This document shows positions 11,101-22,100 of a stretch of 64,000 bases of DNA, piece after piece. Position 1 is the first letter of the stretch. Each line of letters opens with the position of its first letter. The position numbers and the translations under genes are program-made. The DNA lies in the NCBI GenBank assembly GCA_003116975.1, contig BGKB01000057.1:1-64000 (forward strand). The letters run 5' to 3'. This DNA comes from Aurantiochytrium sp. KH105 (lineage: Eukaryota; Sar; Bigyra; Thraustochytrida; Thraustochytriidae). The notes beneath the pieces are model-generated. The model saw only the letters and a list, made by a program, of their open reading frames with translations, made no database searches and was not told the origin of the DNA.

Positions 11101-13328
11101 TGCCCTACAAGAGCCTGTAGGCCGCGATACGAAACAGCATTGCAGCCAAAGACATTGAGCTCGAGCACGGTCGGCACCTTTTCTGCTAACCACGCCAGGC
11201 CTGTCTCAGAGACGCCTTCACAGCCTCGAAAATTCAATCGCTGCAGTCCTGGATCGTAGCCCGCATCGGAGAGTGCGAGGAGAGCAAGGTCGCCCACGTG
11301 GCGGCAGCCGGAAAGATTGAGGTCGCGCAGCGGCCGCCCTCGTGGCGAGACTCGACACATGGCGGTGATTCCACGGCTCGAAATTTCGGCGCAGCCCGCC
11401 AGACTTAGCGACTCGAGCGCGGCACAGTGTCGGCCAATAATACGAAGCACTCTGTCGCGCATTCCCTCGCAGCCGGCGAGGTCCAACTTGACGAGGGTTC
11501 CCGAAGCGCGGCCTGTGAGAACAGGTTCAAGCGCCGATGCCGAGACGCGCGGCATATTGCGCAGACAAAGTCCTTTTAAAGCGTGTCCAAGCTTGCTCGA
11601 CTTGAGCTCTGTAAGAGGGTCGATGCCCTCAGACAAAAGGCGCAGAATGCGGGGCCCGACTTGAAAGCATTGCGCCAAGCCTAGGTATTCAAGATCTGCA
11701 CAGGCTCCCACAAGCGCTTGGAGTCCCTCGATGCCAAAGTCACGCTGCACGCCATCCGTGAGCATGTACACGTTGGCGCACTCGAGATGCTTGAGGCGTT
11801 TGCACCCATCTGCCAAGTACCGAATGCCTACATCGCTAACCTGTTTGAGACCGGAAATGTCGAGCCACACGAGCTCAGGGCAGCCGTCGCCAAGAGCGCG
11901 AATTCCAGCATCAGAAACTTTGAAGAGACCATTGAGCGTGAGCTTCTCAAGCGCGTGGCATCCCGAGGCAAGCCAACTCACACCAACGTCGGTGACAAAG
12001 TCGTTTCCCGCAAGCAGCAGCGTGCTCAAGCCTGGACAGCGCTCCGCCAGTGATAACAGACAGACGTCGGTGATTTTGTGACGGAGAGCGTTGCGTCGCA
12101 AGTCAAGGTGCTCGAGACCGGGGCAGCACTCTGAAAGCGCAAGAACGGCCACATCGGAAAGCTCGCGGCAGTACGCGAGGACCACTTTTTCGAGCTTGCG
12201 ACACCTATTTGCGAGCGTGCGGATCGTGTCATCGGTGACCTTGAGAGATCTGGAGAGATCGATCTCGCGCAGGTCGGGGAGACCGGTGGCGATGCGTTTG
12301 AGAAGCCATTCTTCCGAGGCGGGGCACTCGCGTAGTCTGAGTACACGCAGCCTTCGACAGCATTCTCCGATCGTCACCAGTCCTGCGCCCTGGACGTGTG
12401 GACATTGGGACAGATCAACTTCTTCGAGATACTCGTTTTGTTTGGCGAGCGCGCGAACTGCGACGTCTGTTATTTGAGTGCACTGGGCAAGGTTCAATCT
12501 TCGAAGATTTTGACAAGTACGCGCGAGCGCAAGAAGACCTGCGTCTGTGACCTTGTTCGCATTGGGAATGATGAGTGAGCGAATTCCATCAAAGGGTACC
12601 CGATCAGGAATCGCGCGCGGGGGCGCGGGGGCCGATGGCGCAGGGGGCGCATCGCTGGGCAACGCTTCTCCATGATTTTCGTGAGTTCGGTGGTCTTTTT
12701 CCTCACCGTCCAAGTTTGCTGTTTCTGCCTCGGCGTCGGTTGTGGAGCTTGCGCGATTACCGTACATGTTTGAAAGCAAGGTGACAGCACCGACGGCCGG
12801 ATCTAAGGCGGCGCTTTTCAGCTGAGAGCCGATGGGAACGCCATTTTGGACGCGAGATTCGTTGCTGCGCGCGAGTTTCCGCAAAAAGGGGTCGTCGACA
12901 AGGGCTGTCCATACAGCGAGCTCGATGTCTTCGGCGTCAAAGAGGGCGCTGGGAATCTCGCTCAACGAAAGACCTGCAGCCTCCTGCGCCTTTTTGAAGA
13001 CGGCGCTGAGGTCCGGAAGTATGACCTTGTTGTTTCTAGAGCCTGCATTGGGGCTGTTGTTGTTGCTGCTTGTATCATCGTGATCAGAGACGTTGTTCCC
13101 GTGGGCCAGCAGCAGGTTGTCTTGCGCCTCTTCGCGTTGTTCTTCTTCCCACGCGCGCAACTGTTCGGCTTCGCGGTGAAGTGCTTCTCGACCGATTTTG
13201 GGGTCTGCAGCCTTGCGGAGACGCTGCATGGCCGGGCTATTTGCCAAATTATTTGTGCGCAGACGCGAGCGCGTGGTAGTCGTGGCGGTGCCGGTGGTCG
13301 CCGGGTCATCACCTTCACTTGGCTGCAT
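8130..13328 (-). CDS. Large LRR / IQ / B-box-like / WW multidomain scaffold protein
   Basis: This is one uninterrupted 1732-codon frame. After a low-complexity N-terminus come cysteine-containing (AMN1/F-box type) leucine-rich repeats, about residues 250-760. Next is an array of about 11 IQ motifs (for example AAVLIQ, RRLQAHWRGRVARK, AATRVQTLWRGRLGRKR), residues about 775-1125, which should bind calmodulin-like proteins. A WW-like repeat follows (FYYNQDTGEVRW). A Cys/His cluster resembling a B-box is next (CTNC, CGTC, FCEACW, residues about 1175-1215). A series of WW-like repeats (YYYN, TYDNP, QYDRP type) occupies about residues 1320-1610. The extreme C-terminus could be an R3H-like fold, but this is weak. 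The order suggests a cytoskeletal or signalling scaffold. I do not recognise a named orthologue. The start at 13328 is the first ATG in frame and precedes a plausible N-terminus. Confidence 0.85.
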   Translation of the reverse strand: MQPSEGDDPATTGTATTTTRSRLRTNNLANSPAMQRLRKAADPKIGREALHREAEQLRAWEEEQREEAQDNLLLAHGNNVSDHDDTSSNNNSPNAGSRNNKVILPDLSAVFKKAQEAAGLSLSEIPSALFDAEDIELAVWTALVDDPFLRKLARSNESRVQNGVPIGSQLKSAALDPAVGAVTLLSNMYGNRASSTTDAEAETANLDGEEKDHRTHENHGEALPSDAPPAPSAPAPPRAIPDRVPFDGIRSLIIPNANKVTDAGLLALARTCQNLRRLNLAQCTQITDVAVRALAKQNEYLEEVDLSQCPHVQGAGLVTIGECCRRLRVLRLRECPASEEWLLKRIATGLPDLREIDLSRSLKVTDDTIRTLANRCRKLEKVVLAYCRELSDVAVLALSECCPGLEHLDLRRNALRHKITDVCLLSLAERCPGLSTLLLAGNDFVTDVGVSWLASGCHALEKLTLNGLFKVSDAGIRALGDGCPELVWLDISGLKQVSDVGIRYLADGCKRLKHLECANVYMLTDGVQRDFGIEGLQALVGACADLEYLGLAQCFQVGPRILRLLSEGIDPLTELKSSKLGHALKGLCLRNMPRVSASALEPVLTGRASGTLVKLDLAGCEGMRDRVLRIIGRHCAALESLSLAGCAEISSRGITAMCRVSPRGRPLRDLNLSGCRHVGDLALLALSDAGYDPGLQRLNFRGCEGVSETGLAWLAEKVPTVLELNVFGCNAVSYRGLQALVGHWKYTHVHKGVQFVGVAPDDKCRDMRFIDDYGAVWKAAVLIQSTHRARMARREAARRREIRLMHWTARRLQAHWRGRVARKYAILRRLQRRKEIEAATKLQSLFRARQAQKVAAVRRAEALERRRQAAAIYIQTRWRGKLAKDLLYAARRARQVYIEKCARAATRVQTLWRGRLGRKRFEMLRAVRLAKLAAEEAAATKLQSIMRGRRERRRAAQRKELEALEAERKVQASIKMQQAARVRLARRKLARKREAVEERERAAIKLQCMWRAKKGSLAVHMLRSAKRAAASERAALKVQAIWRGRQGKLAVQMIRQVRAAREAEQQAAAQRMQCLLRKRLARRKVAAVREEKLDRERRQRDLDTWAAILVQKQYRGRIGRKRAIIFREERKRRWKQMHDVEQDRPFYYNQDTGEVRWRMPQDMLDLLPRPACTNCESVDAYVECGTCAEFFCEACWGQVHHGGYRKDHPYRALYDAYGKRIDYGDGEWPSIWPSEIEQDDRLGWHRKLRAEQMEQGLPVTAGIPELDPEADIVREAEKRRRKESKDDDSRHADSESESLSDSESEAPMKSEGTAVARWQRLWDYENEREIFLHRQKQKVRFERPADYESPRVEDSWKEYFDEENQVEYWYNLKTGESTYDNPALLVQGDEALPPDSKNGDGGASVDEEKHAEEWVKVFQEETGRAFYHNAATGISLFERPAAYESPREDPEDARYRHNHPTWSRYVDASSGTPYYFNHETHASQYDRPPGYDTPRDDVWMKFHDETVGRDYYYNETSGATQYMRPDGFETPRPLGFEEGADGWTKYVDADSGVMVYENTITGALQYERPTDFDKIAEEENDGPLRESGPWQEYHDPASGHNYYYNLATGESTYDIPLEFRDDAHGAQKDLDDLDAGDNAANTDALEDDAPFDDVAHAASWLNNSDWSKYGVEKWLTCFLREHKDCNEISTPVLRPEVQAVVTEVCEELGLDYVTRGFGRMRSLVISKVEDSS

Positions 13329-16300
13329 CTTGGCGCGCTGCTTGCCTCAAGCTTGCCCTTGGCGAGCAGACCAAAGAAGCGCGCCAATTGGCGCGTGCCA
13401 GCCAGCGAGCGGGGCCGTGCCTCTCCCGCTTCGCCGCGGCGGCCGCGGCGCGCCTCTGTCTGTCTGTCTGTCTTTCTGTCTGTCTGTCTCCCCAATTTCT
13501 GCTTGCGATCGCCGGTCGCTTCCGGAGACGAGAAAAATATATACGTTGACGGAGAGAGTCTTGGCCCGCCTTAGTACTACGTGCTTCGAGCACTTGCAAT
13601 GAAGAGAACACATGGGAAGCTCATGCTCATGCGCCGGCGGTGGGCAAAGGAGAGCGGAGCAATGGTGAGCCAATCTGATATGCCGACCGGCCGGAATACC
13701 GACCGACCGAGCGTTGATGAGGTTTACATCCGCCCGAGCGGACGACCGCCGTGCCGGGGTACAAAGAGTCGTACGAGGATGGGCCCTCAGAACTTGGAGA
13801 TGATATCCTTCAGGTCGTCCCCGCGAAAGAAGGCTCGTTCCACACTGGCAGGCAGCTCTACTTTTTCCTACCCTTTCCTTCTTGTCCCTCCCCTTGAGTC
13901 CAAACAACGACGGACGCACGACGAATCAAGGAATGGTGGACGCAGCCGCCGCAGCAGCCAGCCAGCCGCAGCTGCCGCGCACGAAGGTGACGGCTCCCCA
14001 TCTCGCGCGGGCGCCATCTTGCCGAGGCAGGCCGGGCAGGCAGGCAGGCAGGCAGGCAGGCACGGCCCTACCGGGCTCCAGGGCGCGCGCATTGGCCGCC
14101 TCGCCGCGCCGGGCTCCAAGGCGGCCCAGCGCGTGCGGGAGCTGCGGCGCGAAGGTGTTGCAACAGCGGCGGGAGCAGCGTCCGCGTCACGCAGCGCGCC
14201 GCGGTGTGGCCGCCCGGGAGAAGCACGGTGTGGAGGGGCGGAGGGGCCGGCGGGCTGCCTCGAGGAAGGCGCCCGCGGCTTCAGCGAGCGAAAGTCGTGA
14301 TGGTCACGCCCCTGACCGCGTCTCGACGTCTCGATCTCGAGGAGTGCCTCGAGCCTCGGCGAGGGCGGCGTGCCGTCGTCCGTCCATCGTGGAGGACGCG
14401 TTGACGCGTTGATGCGTGCTCGGCAGGGGTCGGTGGATGGGCGAACGGCCAGAGGGACGGGGAGGGAGGAAGGGTGGCTCGTGCTGCAGCTGCGAGCTCG
14501 CGAGGTGACGCGGAGGTGATGTGAGGAAATGTGATGGGATTGATGCGGTGCGATGCGATGCGAAGAGGTGTGGCGAGGGGTGCACGACAGACGGGCAAGG
14601 GAAAAACAAAGCAAGCAAGCGAGCGAGCAAGCAAGCAAGCAAAAGAAGCGAGCGAGCAAGCTGTTTCTGGGCAAGCGGGGTAAGGTTTAGTTACACGGTG
14701 GGCGCGGCGACGCTCCCTTTTGACCCCGCCGACGGCCGCGGTCGACGGACAGGCCGTCGGGGAGCGGGGCGGCGACCAACAGCTAGCTTCTTTTTGCACC
14801 GATTTGTAGTGAGGGTGCCCGCAGAGGAGGGGGTCCAGCACCGCGCGTAGGGTCAGTAGGGCATTGTGGGGGCCCAGTGGCGGTGTAGCTGGGCGCGGGG
14901 TCCACTGAGGGGGCGGTAGCTGGAGGGTGGGGGCTGGCTCGCGGACCCGCGCGCACGGCACGTCACGCGGAGCAGCAATCTCGGCGTGACGGGACCGCGC
15001 GCGGATACTGCGGCTCGTGTCGCTGGCAGCCAGGCAGCTAGCCGTGCTGGGTGCCGCCACGCGCCGAGCCAGGCGTGCTTGGGGAGGGCTTGGCTCGCTT
15101 GGCATGCCGCGGCTTGCTGTTCAACAGCTTGCCCTGCCTCGCCTCCGCTTCGTTCGCCCTGGTTTCGCCTTAGCTTCGTTCGTCTTGGCCAGCTTCGCTA
15201 TGTCTGCTCTGCTCGGCTCGCAGTTGGCTGCGCTGCTGCGCTGCAGCATCGTAGTCGGGGGGGAGGGGGGGGTCCGCTTCGCGCCATCACGACACCTTTC
15301 CTCTGCTTGCTCCGTGGCTTGGCTCGGCTTGGCTTGCATGCGTGCTTGCTGTTCGCTTGCGATTCGCTAGATTTGCTTGCTTTCTTGGCGCTGGACTCGT
15401 TCGCCGACCGCGGAGAGCTAGTGAGAGAGACAGAGAGGCCTGCGCCTCGACGACGCAGCTCGAGGCGAGCGACGAGCTGCCGCGAAGACGCGCACGCGAG
15501 TATGCGAGCGAGGGACTCGGAGGGAAGGAGGAAGGGAGGGAGGGGGGGAGGAGGGAGGGAACGGCGGCCGCGCGAAGCGTGGTTTCGTGCTCGCTCGCTG
15601 GCCGGGCCGTCGTCCAGAAGAGCCGCCACAGCGGCCGCCGCAGCTTCCCCACAGCGTCTGGCTGGGTGTTTGTTACACGGCCGGCTTGGCTGTGGGCGGC
15701 GGTGAGTGAGTGTGTCTGTCTGTTTGTCTGTTTGTCTGTTTGTCTGTCAGTCTGTGTCTGTTCGACTGGCTGGTTGGTCCGTTTTATTTAGTTGTTTGTT
15801 TGACTGTTTTGTTCCCGCTCCTGTGACCGCTGTGCCCGCCACCGCGCCTCGCTCGCTCCTCTCGCGCCGTCCGTCCCGTCGCGCGCCGCGCCCTGCAGAC
15901 GATCGACGGCAGAGCAGGAAAGCCACGGAGGCTGGCAGAGCGCGCTCGCCAAGCCACGCTAGCGGCGCACAAGAAAGAAGGAGGCAAGAGCCTCCTCTCC
16001 CCCAGCGCGGTCACCGCCCCACGCGCACTCTCTCTCCCTGTCTCTCTCGCCTGCCTTCCCTCCTTCCTTCCTTACTTGCCTTGCCTTGGCTTGGCTTTTG
16101 GCTTGGCCGCGCCAGTCCCAGATCCCGAGCAGCGCAGCGCACGGAGCGCAGGCAGCGCCCGCTCGCTCGCGGGGCAGCAGCAGCAGCAGCAGGCAGGCAG
16201 CAGGCAGGCAGCAGGCGGGCGGCAGGCGCGCGCGTCGCGGCGGCCGCAGCGAGCGCAGGGCTTTTTTTGTCGTCGTCCCTGGCGCCGTCGCATCGCAGCA

Positions 16301-16809
16301 GAATTCCATCCATCCATTCATCATCCCTCCCTCCCTCCATCCATCATCCATCCCTCCATCCGTCGATCGAGACGGCGCTACAGCGTCGCCGCCAGGCCGC
16401 AGCAGAGGCAGGCAGGCAGGCCGGCCGCGGCGCAGTCTGCCTGCCCGCCGCTCGGCCGTCGTCGTCCTGCCGCGAGATCCTTTCGGCCCAGACGCGAGGA
16501 GAATCCCTCTTTCCAGTCGCAGCCGCGGCGTGACGAGACGAGACCAACGAGACCAACGAGACGTGACGGCGAGCCGAGCGCGAGGAGAGCGCGACGGCGA
16601 GCGGCCGGGGCGCGGCCTGGGACCTGTTTCTGACGGAGGAACGGTGGACTGGCGGGCTGAGTGATTGGTTCAATCAGATTGAGCGTCGAGTTCGTGTCTC
16701 TCGGCCGAGGCGGGCGGGCGGTCGGTCGTTCGCGTGCGGGCGGTCGGGCGGGAAAAAACGCTCGCGCGCGGCGCCGCGACGCGCTGCGCCCGGGGCGCGA
16801 GGGCGCAAG
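13329..16809. promoter_or_regulatory. 3.5-kb divergent spacer rich in simple repeats
   Basis: This interval separates two genes transcribed away from each other. It is very GC-rich and packed with short tandem repeats: (GTCT)n at 13455-13489, (GGCA)n at 14036-14062, (GCAA/GCGA)n at 14611-14660, (TGTC/TGTT)n at about 15708-15760, CAG/CAGG mixtures at about 16168-16230, and (CCAT/CCCT)n at about 16305-16370. Open frames exist on both strands but they are compositionally simple and overlap one another. I find no domain or RNA gene. It most likely holds two promoters and long 5' untranslated regions. Confidence 0.5.
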
Positions 16810-17129
16810 ATGCAGCACGAGGCGCAGGAGGAGCTGCGCGCCTTCTTCGCGGGTCTGACGCAGCAGAGCAGGAAAAGCAAGGCCTTCCGGGGCAACGAGA
16901 GTGCCGAGAGCGAGGACAGCGACTCGGACGATGACCGCGACCGCAGGCTCGGCAAGTCTCGCATCCGAAACACAAACTCGGTGCTCGATCAGGCGCAAAA
17001 CAGGCTCGCGCAGGGACCTCTTGCGAGCCACCAATTGTCACATCAACTCTTGAGCCAACCTCCTCAACAATTGTACCATTCGTTTCAACAACCGCAGCAG
17101 CAACAGCAACAGCAACAGCAACCGCAACC

Positions 17130-17168
<39 letters not shown>

Positions 17169-17370
17169 ACCGCAACAACCTTTTTACCAGCACCAACAGC
17201 CAACATTTGTCCACCAGCACCAACAGCTTTTTGCCTCATCGGATCCGAATCCGTTGCAGCAAAATTTTGCCCCGGGTACAGTCGGCCCAAACGCCACATA
17301 TCAAGCTGCTATGGGGTGGCCCAACCAACCATCAAACATGAACTTGCAAGCTGGTCCGTGGTCAATAAAT

Positions 17371-17406
<36 letters not shown>

Positions 17407-17489
17407 CAATTACAACAACAGTATCTGCGAAATGAACAGCAAAAGCAACAACAACAGCAACCTCAATTCTACCCAAACCAGCAGCAACA

Positions 17490-17520
<31 letters not shown>

Positions 17521-18720
17521 CAACAACAACAACAATTCTACCAGAACCAACAGCAACCGCTGGCAACCATTGCATACCAACAAGCCATGCAGAACGGAAA
17601 CAACGCGCAGCATGGCCAGCCACAAACTGTATATGCGCCAATGAATTCCTTCAGCCAGAGCACACAACAGCCGCTCCATCAGCAGCAGCAGTCGCAACAA
17701 CAACAACAACAACAGCAGCAGTCGCAGCAGCAGCAGCAGCAGCAGCAAGCACCGCAACATCCCTTCGGCGTCGGTGGCATGCTCGCGTACCCCATGGGCG
17801 CGTCGACCACGCAGCCTGTGCTCGTCTCAAGACCTCAAGCCTCTCTGAACACAAATGCTATGACAATGCAATCGCCTCGCGTCATGGGGACCGAGAATAG
17901 AGCGCCTTCGGGCGCTCTCACGGATGTGCAACAAGGCTCCAAGGACACTTCAAGTGATGCTTCGAGTCGGCGCACAGTGAGCGTTGGCGAATCGGCAAGT
18001 AGATCGATTGCGGACCTGCTGAGAGTCCGCACAGACAAGCTCGGCGCCCAGGGCCTCTTTATGGGGCAAACGGCCACACCCACGCCCGATGGCGCCCTGC
18101 CGAGTATGCCCGAAGACCCAAACAAGAAGAAACGACCTCGTGCAGGCAATCAGCTCGAGGCCGACGTCTCAACACCAAGCTCGGATGCAACAGAGTCTCA
18201 CGACCAGGAGCTCTTATCCAAGATACAAAAAAAGGGGTCAAACAAACCCCTTCGCTTTGAGTGCTCATTCCCGGGCTGCAAACGACGATTTGCATGGAAG
18301 TGGACCATGGAGACGCACGCGAGGACCCATCTGGGAGACGCCGGCCGCGTCTTTGTCTGTAAGACGTGCAAGAAGGGCTTCTTTACCGTTGGCTGCCTTC
18401 GCAGTCACGAAAAGATCCACTCCCGCTCAGAAAACCCGTTTCCGTGTTCCCACCCTGGATGCAAAAAGGGCTACCGAACCTCCGAGGGGCTCAGTCTCCA
18501 CATCAAGAACCATCACTCTGGCGAGAAAAAGTGGAAATGCCCCGTCGCGAAATGCAACAAGTCCTTTGTGCGCCAGGCAGACTGCAAGCTTCATGTTCTA
18601 CGAGTTCACTGCAAGGAGAAACCCTTTCCTTGCAGCGTGGCCTCGTGCGACAAGAGCTTTGCCTGCCTCACGGAGCTCAAGCGTCATATCAAGATTCACA
18701 AGCGCGAGAACAGCGCCTAG
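16810..18720 (+). CDS. Poly-Q C2H2 zinc-finger protein, putative transcription factor
   Basis: The 636-residue protein starts with a short acidic/serine stretch, then a glutamine-rich middle (residues about 95-315) with several long Q runs encoded by mixed CAG and CAA. The C-terminus has five consecutive C2H2 fingers, residues about 480-633. The first begins FECSFPGC and the last ends ELKRHIKIH. Three fingers have the C-x4-C spacing typical of TFIIIA/ZIC-like fingers and one has C-x2-C. An upstream serine/proline-rich linker holds a basic KKKRPR segment that may act as a nuclear localisation signal. A sequence-specific DNA-binding role is inferred from finger type; the target is unknown. The ATG at 16810 is chosen because upstream sequence is low-complexity. 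The next gene downstream is RPA1 on the same strand. Confidence 0.85.
17089..17754 (+). repeat. CAG/CAA trinucleotide tracts encoding poly-Q
   Basis: Four main clusters lie at about 17092-17170, 17371-17416, 17449-17536 and 17680-17746. Uninterrupted CAG runs reach about ten units (17131-17160) and are broken elsewhere by CAA. Mixed codons show that length changes have been diluted by substitutions. The opposite strand reads as poly-leucine frames, which are artefacts. Confidence 0.9.
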
Positions 18721-19193
18721 GACACCCCTATCTCACGAATCCTGTAACATCGATTTGTCCACCTTTACTTTCTTTCTTCGCGCCTTGCACATTGGCCACA
18801 CGCTTTCTTCTTTTCTTCTTCCCTCTTCCTCTCTCCTTCTCCTTCTCCTTCTCCATCTTCATTTCATTCATTCATTCGTCCTCCAGTCATTGGGTCCACC
18901 CGCCTCGAACCGAACCCGCTTTCCGGTGGACAGAGGGTAAAACTCTGGCCTGTCTGGGCCAGTCAATTTTGCCCCCGACCGGACAACAAGAGAGAGACAG
19001 ACCCAAGCAAGGCGAGGCAAGGCAAGGCAAGGCGCAGACAGCAAAGCGAGGCGCGCCACCAATCCCCGAGGGCCCGGCCGAGGCGCCAGCCCCGCGCCGC
19101 GCCAGCCAGACCACCAGTCAGCCAGGGCAGCCCCCGAGCGAGCAGGAAAGCGAGTGGCGAGTGGCGAGCGAGCGAGCGAGCGAGCGAGCAAAG
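18721..19193 (+). promoter_or_regulatory. Spacer and presumed 5' region of RPA1
   Basis: This 473-bp interval holds a CT-rich block (18770-18880), GGCAA repeats near 19010-19035 and a (GAGC)n tract at about 19165-19190 that ends four bases before the RPA1 ATG. There is no gene in it. It should contain the 3' end of the zinc-finger gene and the RPA1 promoter. Confidence 0.4.
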
Positions 19194-22100
19194 ATGAGCT
19201 TCTCCAGCGAGATCCCGCCCGAGAGCACCTCCGGGCGGTTCGCCATGCTGCAAGAGGTGGGCGAGGTCGCCTTTGGCTTCTTCACGCCAGAAGAAATCGG
19301 CAGGCTGAGCGTGAAGCGCATCACGAATGGAGACTCGTACGACGCGCTCAACAACCCCGTCCAGAATGGACTCTACGATCTCGCGCTCGGACCCACCGAA
19401 CGCGAGCACGGCAAGTGCCCCACGTGCGGTCTTGACTCCATGCAGTGCCCCGGCCATTTGGGACACATTGAGCTTTGCGTCCCGGTATACAACCCGTTGC
19501 TGTTTCCCACCCTCTTCAAGCTCATCAAAATGATGTGCCCCATCTGCAAGCACTTTCGTATGGCACGACACGAGGTGCGCGTAACGCGCGTCAAGCTCTT
19601 GCTCTGCGAGGCGAATTTGTACGAGGAGGCAAGCAATCTCGATGCCGAATTGAACGCCATTGGTGTCTTTGGCAGCTCCAAACGCAAAGCAGCCATCGAT
19701 GACAAAATGTCACACATGGACCGCGTGCTTGCAAAGCACGAAGCAGCTGCGCAGGAAACACTCAATGCTGCGCTCCTCGAGGCCGAGGCTGATCGCGCCA
19801 AGGTCGGCGCCTCTCGCAAGCCTCGTGTGCAAATGCACATGCAGTCTCGTTCCCTGTGGCGCTCTGTCGTCAAGGACTTCATGAAGGCCCAGCCCCCTGT
19901 GTGCCATTCGTGCCATGTGCCCGCGCACAAGTACCGCAAGGACGGCTACATTAAAATCTTTCGGACGCCCATGAGTAGCGGCGGGAAACGCGGTCAGACC
20001 TCGGCGCCCGCGGTGCATCGCGTCGAGGACGTCGTCTCGGGTCTCTCCAACGAGCAGGATGGCAGCGACAGTGACAGCGACACGGAAATGGCCGAGGTCA
20101 AGCAAAAGGCTGCCGCGCCTATTGTCCCGTCGACGTCCGCATCCGAGAGCGGCAATAATGACACGAACCCGAGTGGTGAGGTCTACGTGCACCCCTCCGA
20201 GGTGCAGGATCAACTCAAGGCGCTGTGGAGGGCCGAGAGTGCTCTGTGCAACCGCATTTGGTCTCGTGTCCGCGGTGGCACCAACGCGCTTGGTTACACA
20301 GCCTTTTTCTGCCAGACATTGGCTGTGCCGCCCTCCCGTTTCCGCCCCCCAGCCCGCATGGCAGACAACACGTTTGAGCATACGCAAAACACGGCGCTCA
20401 GTTCGATCATCAAAGCGGACGAAAAGCTTCGCATGCTCTTTGCAGAGTCCGAAGTCACGGCCGGACCAGATGACTCGTCTTCTGACGAGTCTTCTTCCTC
20501 TGATGACGACAGCGACGACAACGACTCGTCGAGCGACGAGGGCGAGCAAAAGAGGTCGAAGAAGAAGACGAGTAGGTCCAATAAGAAGAAGATGAACAAG
20601 GCAAACAAGAACGGCGAAGCTAGCCGAAACGAGCCGGCCAAACTTGGTGGCATGGACGAAGACACCTTGACCATGGCGTTGAATCAGTGGGTGCAACTCC
20701 AGGAAGCTGTAAACGGGTACCTGGACTCATCCAAGGTCAACACGCGTGACCCGCCGCCGGGCGTGCGCCAGGGACTTGAAAAGAAGGAGGGTCTTTTCCG
20801 GCAAAACATGATGGGTAAGCGTGTCAACTACGCCGCGCGCTCCGTCATCTCGCCAGATCCGTACATTGGCACGGACGAGGTTGGTCTTCCTGTCCGCTTC
20901 GCCCGCAAGCTCAGCTACCGCGAACCCGTGACGAGCTGGAACGTAGACGAGCTATCGAAAATGGTCCGCAATGGCATGGAAAACTACCCAGGCGCTGCCT
21001 ACCTCGAGGACGAGAACGGCCGCATGATTGATCTCTCGCGCCGCACGGAGCGCCAGCGCGAAGAGCTTGCCGAGAAGATGAACAACCTGCACTCAATGAA
21101 GCTTGCGGAGGACGCTGCGGTGCGCGCGTCGCGCGCCCGTCCCGGCACGGATGACGGCGTATTTTTGCAGGAGCAGAACCGCGCTCATGCGCCGCTCTCG
21201 CTGCACGGGCAGATGAAGGTCTGGCGTCACGTTCGTTCTGGTGACATTATGTTGGCAAACCGTCAGCCGACCCTGCACAAGCCTTCGCTAATGGCGCACA
21301 AAGTGCGCGTCATCAACAACGAAGCGATGCAAACCATTCGGCTCCATTACGCCAACTGCAACTCTTATAATGCTGATTTCGACGGTGACGAGATCAACCT
21401 GCATCTTCCGCAGTCCGAGCTCTGTCGCGCAGAGGCGTACGAGGTCGCATACACGAACCACCAGTACTGCTCGACGACGGATGGCGAGCCGCTGCGCGGT
21501 CTTATTCAGGATCACGTCGATATGGGCGTCATGCTCACCAAGCAGAACACATTTTTGACCCGCGAGGAGTATACGCAAATGCTCGTCGAAGCATGCAGCG
21601 CGATGAAGTCGAGGTCTCCCGAGATCAAGCTGCAGCCGCCGTGTATTCTCAAGCCAAAGGCCATGTGGAGCGGCAAGCAGGTCATTTCCACAATTCTCAT
21701 GCATCTCGTGGGCACCACAGACCCCGACCAACTCATGACGATGGGGCCTGGCAAGACCAAGACGCCTGCCAACGCCTGGAAGGTCTATCCGGAGCCCAAT
21801 CTGGAGGATATGAGCGCCGAGGAGCTGCGCGCCATTGAGCTCGTGGGCGAAGAGGATGGAAAGCTTGGTCAAACGCAAGTTGTCTTTCGCAAGGGTGAGC
21901 TCTGCACGGGTATTCTTGACAAGGCACAATTCGGTGCCTCCAAGCACGGTCTCGTGCACTCTGTTTACGGTACGTCACAGTGTACATGGTTGGGGATAAG
22001 AGAGTGAGGGAGTGACACGGACACAAGGGATGAGCCCGAGAGCGCAGCAAGGACCTATGTTGGTTTTTGTCTCGCCTTCGATTACGAGGTTCTTTTCAGT

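Noticed and set aside
13581-16664. Plus- and minus-strand frames of 100-275 codons in the divergent spacer
   Set aside because: They are translations of simple repeats and GC-rich sequence, overlap each other on all frames and lack domains.
17038-17854. Poly-Leu, poly-Ser and poly-Ala frames opposite or out of frame with the poly-Q region
   Set aside because: They are shadows of CAG/CAA repeats.
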